From the NCBI GenBank assembly GCA_008534395.1, contig SHMQ01000048.1:1-12306 (forward strand): a DNA stretch of 12,306 nt. Reading direction: 5' to 3'. The notes under the pieces were generated by a model that saw nothing but the letters and a program-made list of their open reading frames with translations, was not told the DNA's origin and searched no databases. Shown piece after piece: positions 8,035-12,306 of this stretch. This DNA is from Candidatus Acidulodesulfobacterium acidiphilum. Its GTDB lineage: Bacteria > SZUA-79 > Acidulodesulfobacterales > Acidulodesulfobacteraceae. Within the stretch, counting starts at the first letter, position 1, and each line of letters opens with the position of its first letter. Both the position numbers and the translations under genes were made by a program.

Positions 8035-9024
8035 ATGTTTAACGTCATATTAATTTTTTTTCGTAAGTTAAAAATATTAACGAATCAGCATAAATCCGAT
8101 TTAATAAGAATTTTTGTTTTTCTTATAGCTATACTTTTAATTTTTTCTTACTTATTCAGCCGTTACGAAAAAATATCTTTTTTTAAATCATTTTACTGGG
8201 CGGTTACTACCGCTACCACAGTAGGTTACGGCGACGTTACGCCGACAAACGATGCCGGAAGAATTATCGCTATGGGTTTAATGATTGCCGGAATAGGAAT
8301 TTTAGGTCTTTTTTTAGCGACGGTGTCTTCTATTATGTTTGAATTTAAAATAGGGAGGATATTTGGAACCGTGGAAAGCCATATTTTTAAGGAACATATC
8401 GTTATACTAGGTTACAGCAGTTTAATAAAATCTTCTTTGAAAGATATTTTGGAAACGAAAGACAACGTCACTCTTGTGGCAAATATCGAAAAATCGCCGG
8501 AAAACACCGGTAAATTAATATTTATAAAAGGCGATATCACGGATGAAAAAACGGTTGCAAGAGCTCACATCGATAAAGCCAAGCTGTGCATTATTTCGGA
8601 CGAAGACGATGCAAACTCTTTAATAGCCGGCATAAACGTTAGGACGCAATATAAAAATATTTACATAATCGCTTTAATTTTTAAAAAAGAAACTGAAAGG
8701 GCTTTTAAAGAAATAGGCATCAACGAGGTATTTTCCTCCGGTTCGTTTTCAAGCAGGGTTCTTGTTAAATCCATAGAGTTTAAAGGCGCTTCTAAATTTT
8801 TTAACCAGCTTTTAGACGAAAATTTTAAAGAAGGTCTCATAGAAAAAAATTTACCCGGAAATTTAGAAAATAAAGAATTTTTAGAAGTTATAAAATTTTT
8901 TAAAGAAAATAAAGACGAAATTGCCGTCGGAATAAAAAGAAATGAACTGGTTATAATAAATCCCGAAAAAACTTTTGCAGCGGCGGCAGGCGACAAAGTT
9001 ATGCTGATCGGCAAAAAAAGCTGA
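8035..9024 (+). CDS. Two-TM potassium channel with RCK (TrkA-N/TrkA-C) domain, MthK-like
   Basis: This is a membrane potassium channel gated by a cytoplasmic RCK ring. The 329 residues show TM1 (about 23-42), a pore helix and the selectivity filter TTVGYGDVTP (61-70), then TM2 (about 75-100). The RCK N-lobe runs from HIVILGYSSL (121-130) to about 240 and a C-terminal TrkA-C-like lobe covers about 250-328. The RCK entry reads GYSSL, like the GWSES of MthK, and lacks the classic GxGxxG of NAD-binding RCK domains. Gating by an ion or another ligand is therefore more likely than gating by NAD(H); this is inference. No clear ribosome binding site precedes the ATG. It is transcribed away from glnD, with purU 82 bases downstream. 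A single-chain KefC or Trk subunit is unlikely because the pore is present. Confidence 0.9.
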   Translation: MFNVILIFFRKLKILTNQHKSDLIRIFVFLIAILLIFSYLFSRYEKISFFKSFYWAVTTATTVGYGDVTPTNDAGRIIAMGLMIAGIGILGLFLATVSSIMFEFKIGRIFGTVESHIFKEHIVILGYSSLIKSSLKDILETKDNVTLVANIEKSPENTGKLIFIKGDITDEKTVARAHIDKAKLCIISDEDDANSLIAGINVRTQYKNIYIIALIFKKETERAFKEIGINEVFSSGSFSSRVLVKSIEFKGASKFFNQLLDENFKEGLIEKNLPGNLENKEFLEVIKFFKENKDEIAVGIKRNELVIINPEKTFAAAAGDKVMLIGKKS

Positions 9025-9106
9025 CTTCAGGAACAATGCAGACGGAAGCAACTCGATAAAAGTAACCAAAACTCTTTATTTATCTTAAAATTTAGAAAAT
9101 AATACT

Positions 9107-9997
9107 ATGAATAGAAAATTAGTTTTAATCTTTTCTTGTCCTGATAAAAAAGGAATAGTAGCCGCAGTTTCAAAAGTCCTTTTTGAAAACGACGGAAATA
9201 TAGTAGAATCAAACCAGCATTCAGCTAAATCTGTTACAAATCCCCATTTTTATATGAGAATCGTCTTTGAACTGGATAGTATTTTTGCCGAAAAAAATCT
9301 TGCAAATATAAAAATAAAATTAAACGAACTTAAGAGCATATTCGGCATTGAATATGAATTAAACGATACTTCCGTTAAAAAAAATGCGGCAATTTTCGTC
9401 TCAAAAGAAGACCATTGCCTTTATGAGTTATTGTGGCAGACGAGTTCCGGCGATATTTTTTTGAATATCGGCTGCATATTGTCAAATCACAAAGTCCTGT
9501 CGTCCGTCGCAAATTTTTATAATGTGCCGTTTATATATATTCCGTCAAATTTTGCCGTTTCAGATAATGACGACGATAGCCTTAGGCTTAAACAGGAACG
9601 ATTTATTTTAAACGAAATAGCAAAATACGATATTGATTTTATTATACTGGCAAAATATATGAGAATTTTATCGCCTGGTTTTATTAATTTATTCAATAAA
9701 AAGATAATAAACATTCATCATTCTTTTCTGCCGTCGTTTCCGGGAGCCAAGCCTTATCTTCAGGCATACGAAAAAGGCGTAAAAATAATCGGGGCAACCG
9801 CCCATTTCGTTAATGAAAAATTAGACGACGGACCAATAATAGAACAGGACGTCATAAGGATTAACCACGAAGACGACGCGGAAGAGCTTAAAAAGAAAGG
9901 AAAAATCATCGAAAGAACGGTATTGGCAAGGGCGGTAAAATTTTTCGTCGAGGACAGAATAATACAATACGGCAACAAAACCATTGTTTTTGCTTAA
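9107..9997 (+). CDS. purU: Formyltetrahydrofolate deformylase
   Basis: PurU hydrolyses 10-formyl-tetrahydrofolate to formate and tetrahydrofolate, balancing one-carbon pools for purine synthesis and glycine metabolism. The 296 residues hold an N-terminal ACT domain (5-85; FSCPDKKGIVAAVSKVL) and a formyltransferase-fold hydrolase domain (about 92-285). Catalytic residues aligned with GAR transformylase are N202 and H204 (in INIHHSFLPSFPGAKPY) and D240 (in KLDDGPIIEQ). The segment AKYMRILSPGF (182-192) is typical of PurU. The length is slightly above the usual 280-290. The ribosome binding site is weak. It follows the channel gene on the same strand with an 82-base gap. Its one-carbon role links loosely to the glycine cleavage protein GcvH, but the two genes are about 8.5 kb apart on opposite strands. 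Confidence 0.95.
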   Translation: MNRKLVLIFSCPDKKGIVAAVSKVLFENDGNIVESNQHSAKSVTNPHFYMRIVFELDSIFAEKNLANIKIKLNELKSIFGIEYELNDTSVKKNAAIFVSKEDHCLYELLWQTSSGDIFLNIGCILSNHKVLSSVANFYNVPFIYIPSNFAVSDNDDDSLRLKQERFILNEIAKYDIDFIILAKYMRILSPGFINLFNKKIINIHHSFLPSFPGAKPYLQAYEKGVKIIGATAHFVNEKLDDGPIIEQDVIRINHEDDAEELKKKGKIIERTVLARAVKFFVEDRIIQYGNKTIVFA

Positions 9998-10030
9998 ACA
10001 GCTGCCGACGCCTTTTTCAATAGCACGATT

Positions 10031-10140
10031 ATTTATTCGCTAAACCGGCAAACTCAGTCCGGAGTGAAGATGCGGAGGCGGGCGTTTATAAAAGCGAAGC
10101 TTTTATGCCGGCCGAAGCGAATAAATCTGTCCCCTTTAAT
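10031..10140. repeat. Structured intergenic element, possible REP/MITE-like repeat
   Basis: Between the convergent purU and secreted-protein genes, ATTTATTCGCT (10031-10041) is the exact inverse of AGCGAATAAAT (10116-10126). Just inside, CCGGC (10045-10049) matches GCCGG (10107-10111). The centre holds a perfect 8-base hairpin, ATAAAAGC-GAA-GCTTTTAT (10088-10106), and ACTC/GAGT (10052-10055 / 10062-10065) can also pair. Reading the minus strand, the element's edge is AATTAAAGGGGACAG (10142-10128), which resembles sequence I associate with REP-type transposase elements. No T-run follows the hairpin on either strand, so a standard intrinsic terminator is not supported, although termination between convergent genes is possible. 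Confidence 0.5.
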
Positions 10141-10141
10141 T

Positions 10142-11023
10142 TTACTGCGGATTTGCTACGGTTACGGAAACCCCGCCCGATTGCGAATACGAATACGAAG
10201 GTTCGTTAGGCGCCTGCGTAGTTATCGTAATATTAATGTTACAGTTATATACTCCTCTGGTTGAAGAGTTCTTATTGCAAGTAGTACCAGGACCGCCAGG
10301 AGCAGGAGGACCGCCAGGACCAGGGGCCGGTGGCGGTCCAGGAGGCAAAGGAGCACCGCCAGGACCTTTCGGTTTTGGTCTTGCAGGTTGGGGATTAGGT
10401 TGAACTCCGAAAATATTATTTAAAATTCCGCCCCAAAAATAATTCCAATCATTTAAAAAATTTAAATTTAGCGACAGGTTGGAATTAATATTGGAAAGCA
10501 AAAGATACAATTCGACGTCGGTTAATTTTGATAATAATTTATTTAACTCCTTTTTGCTCAATGATTTCAACAGCGTATAAAGTTGGCTACTCGTTAATGT
10601 GTTCAACAGATAATATAACTGATTCGAATTTAACGGGTGCAGTAGATTATAAAATTGTTTCGGGGATAACGACGACAAAATTCCGTTAAGCTGACTGGAA
10701 TTTAGCGGGATTAGAACTCCATACAGGTCTGCCGGACTCAAGATAGATAAAACCGAATTTAGTTGTTGTCCGCTTAAAAGTGAAAGAACGCTGTTTGTCT
10801 GGCTGGGACTCAATGGATATAAAAGGCTGTAAAGGTTTTTATTAGATAAACAGCTTAATGCATTATAAACCTGCGTTCCGGTCGTCATGCTCAACAATTG
10901 GCTTTGCGTCGGCGCAGAGCAGGTTCCGGCATATACGGGTTTTACAAAACCGATATTTACGTAAATTGCGCTAAAAAATAATACTGCTAATATTATCAGC
11001 AACTGGATATGACGTCGGTACAT
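10142..11023 (-). CDS. Unrecognised secreted protein with eleven 12-residue repeats and Pro/Gly-rich linker
   Basis: I do not recognise this 293-residue protein. It begins with a signal peptide (basic MYRRH, hydrophobic 7-21, likely cleavage VYA|GT after residue 32), so it is probably exported. Residues 48-179 are eleven 12-residue repeats in perfect register. Examples are SPADLYGVLIPL, NSSQLNGILSSL, SPKQFYNLLHPL and TSSQLYTLLKSL. The consensus is [S/T/N]-x-x-[Q/E/D]-L-[Y/N]-x-[L/V]-L-x-x-L. The first and fourth positions look like helix capping boxes, suggesting a solenoid of short helices (inference). Residues about 209-246 are a Pro/Gly-rich linker. The last 47 residues have two cysteines (C249, C261) and beta-like Ser/Thr/Val-rich sequence; C35 and C58 flank the N-terminal side. 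The start has a near-perfect AAGGAGGTGA nine bases before the ATG. Its first 53 bases overlap the prepilin gene in another frame. Confidence 0.8.
   Translation of the reverse strand: MYRRHIQLLIILAVLFFSAIYVNIGFVKPVYAGTCSAPTQSQLLSMTTGTQVYNALSCLSNKNLYSLLYPLSPSQTNSVLSLLSGQQLNSVLSILSPADLYGVLIPLNSSQLNGILSSLSPKQFYNLLHPLNSNQLYYLLNTLTSSQLYTLLKSLSKKELNKLLSKLTDVELYLLLSNINSNLSLNLNFLNDWNYFWGGILNNIFGVQPNPQPARPKPKGPGGAPLPPGPPPAPGPGGPPAPGGPGTTCNKNSSTRGVYNCNINITITTQAPNEPSYSYSQSGGVSVTVANPQ
10487..10882 (-). repeat. Protein-level tandem repeat array, 11 units of 36 bases
   Basis: These codons encode residues 48-179 of the secreted protein as eleven consecutive 12-residue units without insertions or deletions. 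The units are diverged at DNA level and conserved mainly at hydrophobic and capping positions, so the array is old and selected and not a recent slippage product. The next twelve residues (180-191) look like a degenerate final unit. Confidence 0.75.
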
Positions 11024-11495
11024 CGGAGTTCACCTCCTTATAAAGAATATTATTTACGACGCAATAAACTATTAGTTCATAATTTCCCGTTTTTTGATTT
11101 AACTGAAAAAAAGATATTTCGTTTCCAATTCCCTGCTTATTGCAACCAGCCCCCGTATTAAAACTGCTAAAAACACATATTGGATTAGTTTGTGAAGGCT
11201 CATCTGTTGGTTTATTAAATGGACATACGCCTGATACGGAAAATGTTTGAGGCGGCGTCGGCGGCATAGCCGCATTCTCCAAATTTCTCCTTATCGTCGC
11301 CATTGCTTGCGTCATCGAATTGTTTGAATGGAGATACTGTTCATTGGTCATATAGTCGTTTATCCCCCACATAACTACTTGATACAGCCCTATGGACAAG
11401 ATGCCGATAAGCAGAATCGTCATCACTAATTCTATAAGAGTAAAACCGCCCCTATTTTTTTTAATACTATTCAAAGTCTTAATTATCATTTTCAT
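10971..11495 (-). CDS. Prepilin-type N-terminal methylation domain protein (type II/IV pseudopilin-like)
   Basis: This is a pilin- or pseudopilin-like subunit made as a prepilin and cut by a PilD-type peptidase. The leader ends at KKNRGG|FTLIELVMTILLIGIL: G17 precedes the cut, F18 becomes the first mature residue, and E22 is the conserved glutamate +5. The hydrophobic assembly helix covers about 18-42. The globular part has four cysteines (91, 107, 118, 145), and its end resembles GspJ/PilW-type minor pilins (NNILYKEVN...YPVADNISSIIF). At 174 residues it is short for that group, and it stops just after the ADNISSIIF motif, where relatives usually continue, so the C-terminus may be truncated. 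No ribosome binding site is clear; ATG at 11489 is an alternative start. Its last 53 bases overlap the secreted-protein gene. No other pilus gene is in the window. Confidence 0.8.
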   Translation of the reverse strand: MKMIIKTLNSIKKNRGGFTLIELVMTILLIGILSIGLYQVVMWGINDYMTNEQYLHSNNSMTQAMATIRRNLENAAMPPTPPQTFSVSGVCPFNKPTDEPSQTNPICVFSSFNTGAGCNKQGIGNEISFFQLNQKTGNYELIVYCVVNNILYKEVNSDVPTSYPVADNISSIIF

Positions 11496-11514
11496 AAAAA
11501 TTTAAGAATATACC

Positions 11515-11567
11515 TTGTCATTCCTGCGAAAGCCCTGTCGTCATTCCTGCTTTCGCAGGAATGACAA
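11515..11567. repeat. Palindromic repeat with nested alternative hairpins
   Basis: TTGTCATTCCTGCGAAAGC (11515-11533) is the exact inverse of GCTTTCGCAGGAATGACAA (11549-11567), a perfect 19-base inverted repeat. Inside it, GTCATTCCTGC (11540-11550), the loop TTTC and GCAGGAATGAC (11555-11565) form a complete 11-base hairpin. The unit is therefore one full palindrome plus an inverted half copy, and the two structures exclude each other. The ATTCCTGCGAAAGCAGGAAT core resembles the dispersed palindromes of many genomes (dRS3/REP-like). No T-run follows in either direction, so I do not call a terminator. It lies between the prepilin start and the HEPN stub. Confidence 0.75.
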
Positions 11568-11589
11568 AAACGAATTATATTTTACACAT

Positions 11590-11670
11590 TTATTTTAATT
11601 TTATATCTTTTAAGTTATCCCTCGATTTTTCTAATTGATATTTTGCGTATTCAATTAATTCTTTTTTCAT
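11590..11670 (-). pseudogene. Truncated HEPN-domain (HepT-like) gene, N-terminal stub
   Basis: Directly after the nucleotidyltransferase, with a 4-base ATGA overlap, an ATG opens a 26-residue frame: MKKELIEYAKYQLEKSRDNL followed by KDIKLK and a stop. This matches the first helix of HEPN antitoxin/toxin partners of MNT nucleotidyltransferases, which are normally about 110-140 residues. The catalytic R-x4-6-H motif and the rest of the helical bundle are missing. The next sequence is a short AT-rich stretch and then the palindromic repeat at 11515-11567, so deletion or element insertion probably removed the 3' part. The assignment rests on a short stretch plus the operon context. Confidence 0.65.
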
Positions 11671-12011
11671 ATAAACATGCCTTCTCTGAGAATATTTTCT
11701 TTCAAAAAAGGATTGCCTTTATAATCGTTATTCCAATCGTTTATATTTTTTATTAAAGGTCCAAATAACAGGCCGTATTTTAATTCTATATCATATATAT
11801 CGCCTATAATTTTTTCTTCTAATTTAGAATTTACTTCGGTATTAAGAAGTATGAGTATATCGATATCGGAATCTTCGGTATAATCTCCTCTTGCTTTAGA
11901 GCCGAATAATATTATTTCCGCGTCTGGATATATGCCGAGTATGGTTTTCTTTAGTTCTTCTACGGCTTTTATTTCGTTATCCTTAAGTTTTAAGTCTTTT
12001 ATAGATTTCAT
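11667..12011 (-). CDS. MNT-type minimal nucleotidyltransferase (MntA-like)
   Basis: This is a 114-residue nucleotidyltransferase of the MNT superfamily. In MntA/HepT modules such proteins add nucleotides (AMP) to the HEPN partner and neutralise its RNase activity. The catalytic signature is ILFGSKARGDYTEDSDIDILI, with G37-S38 and the metal-binding D49 and D51. The length fits the minimal form. The ribosome binding site AAAAGGAAAT immediately precedes the ATG. The stop overlaps the ATG of a HEPN stub by four bases, the normal coupling for this module. Because the partner is truncated, this is probably an orphan remnant, unless it acts on another HEPN protein elsewhere. It is in the same orientation as the upstream start-less frame, nine bases away. 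Confidence 0.85.
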   Translation of the reverse strand: MKSIKDLKLKDNEIKAVEELKKTILGIYPDAEIILFGSKARGDYTEDSDIDILILLNTEVNSKLEEKIIGDIYDIELKYGLLFGPLIKNINDWNNDYKGNPFLKENILREGMFI

Positions 12012-12020
12012 ATTTCCTTT

Positions 12021-12242
12021 TCATTTTAAACTTAGATAATAATCCGCATAAACCGTCGAAAGAGTCACGTAGGGACAGCTCCCCGCAGTTCCGGGGCATC
12101 CGGCCGGAGCCGCCGGACAAGTTCCGCCGCCGTTAGCGGAAAACCAGCCTGTTTGAACTATGGTCTGAATAAAATTGTTGATAGTGTAAAATATCTTGTG
12201 TAAATTTCCAATGGCAAAATAGGCGCACCTCCTATAAAATAG
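12021..12242 (-). pseudogene. Coding-like open frame with no start codon, probable gene remnant
   Basis: A 73-codon frame is open from just after a TAA (12245-12243) to the TGA at 12021. It has no in-frame ATG, GTG or TTG. The sequence reads like real protein: IGNLHKIFYTINNFIQTIVQ, then TGWFSANGGG, a Cys/Pro/Ala/Gly-rich stretch with three cysteines, and YVTLSTVYADYYLSLK. Codon choice resembles that of the neighbours. AGGAGG (12233-12228) lies within the frame but leads to no usable start. The likely reading is the 3' end of a gene whose 5' part was lost or frameshifted, with the upstream palindrome at the breakpoint. A non-standard ATT start is a weaker alternative. I recognise no family. 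Confidence 0.4.
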
Positions 12243-12282
12243 TTATTGACCAAAATAACTTTAAATTAAAGGAGGCAACGCC
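12222..12282. promoter_or_regulatory. Imperfect palindrome sequestering the Shine-Dalgarno of the right-edge gene
   Basis: GGCG (12222-12225) pairs with CGCC (12279-12282). CCTCCT (12228-12233) pairs with AGGAGG (12270-12275), the ribosome binding site of the plus-strand gene. An inner hairpin AGTTATT/AATAACT (12241-12247 / 12254-12260) closes the structure around GACCAA. In RNA the AGGAGG would be base-paired, which suggests translational control. As DNA the dyad presents AGGAGG on both strands. It could instead be the terminal inverted repeat of an element. Confidence 0.5.
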
Positions 12283-12283
12283 A

Positions 12284-12306
12284 ATGATATCTTTGTCGGC
12301 GGCTTA
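12284..12306 (+). CDS. Start of a plus-strand gene (runs off right edge)
   Basis: Only the first seven codons are visible (MISLSAA). The start is supported by AAAGGAGG eight bases upstream of the ATG, one of the strongest ribosome binding sites in the window. Nothing can be said of function. It diverges from the minus-strand remnant and MNT gene. Confidence 0.55.

Noticed and set aside
8661-9069. Minus-strand open frames antisense to the potassium channel
   Set aside because: Ser/Phe-rich antisense frames without motifs or ribosome binding sites; the plus-strand channel is complete and recognisable.
10088-10106. Intrinsic terminator for purU or the secreted-protein gene
   Set aside because: The hairpin is perfect but no T-run follows on either strand, so it is described as part of a repeat-like element.
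10064-10264. Plus-strand Arg/Ile-rich open frame opposite the secreted-protein gene
   Set aside because: It spans the structured repeat and the antisense of the C-terminal domain, has no domain, and shows the low-complexity composition of a shadow frame.
10487-10882. CRISPR-like array from the 36-base periodicity
   Set aside because: The period is in the protein: the DNA units are diverged, there are no identical repeats with unique spacers, and the reading frame is continuous.
11540-11565. Intrinsic terminator between the HEPN stub and the prepilin
   Set aside because: On the minus strand the T-run precedes the hairpin instead of following it, and the plus strand has A residues after it.

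Overview
The window is 12.3 kb of AT-rich bacterial DNA. No gene in it fixes the taxonomy. The housekeeping genes (GlnD, EF-P, AccB/AccC, GcvH, PurU), a type IV-like prepilin and a secreted protein suggest a Gram-negative, possibly a deltaproteobacterial or Desulfobacterota-type organism. That placement is an inference from gene order and composition. Shine-Dalgarno use is mixed: several genes have none that I can see, while others have near-perfect AGGAGG.

Positions 1-7786 are a co-directional minus-strand block. In transcription order it holds glnD (nitrogen signalling), a small TPR-like protein, an M24B aminopeptidase, efp, accB and accC. After a 206-base AT-rich gap with a plausible promoter come gcvH and the start of a lipoate ligase/octanoyltransferase family gene that runs off the left edge. 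The aminopeptidase-efp-accB-accC order is a familiar conserved cluster. The lipoyl carrier protein GcvH and its likely lipoylating enzyme overlap by one base, which suggests translational coupling. AccB/AccC perform the biotin-dependent half of acetyl-CoA carboxylase, and EF-P relieves polyproline stalling.

Positions 7787-9997 hold two plus-strand genes diverging from glnD: an MthK-like two-TM potassium channel with an RCK domain, and purU (formyltetrahydrofolate deformylase). A structured, repeat-like non-coding element follows at 10031-10140.

Positions 10142-12306 have accessory character. The minus strand carries a prepilin-like protein whose 3' end overlaps, in another frame, the signal peptide of an unrecognised secreted protein. 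That protein is built of eleven exact 12-residue repeats, a Pro/Gly-rich linker and a small C-terminal domain. Upstream lie a palindromic repeat with nested hairpins, a 26-residue stub of a HEPN (HepT-like) gene, its MNT nucleotidyltransferase partner, and a coding-like open frame with no start codon. At the right edge a 61-base imperfect palindrome supplies Shine-Dalgarno sequences on both strands, and a plus-strand gene begins there. The strongest candidates for something undescribed are the 12-residue-repeat secreted protein with its out-of-frame prepilin overlap, and the SD-sequestering palindrome.
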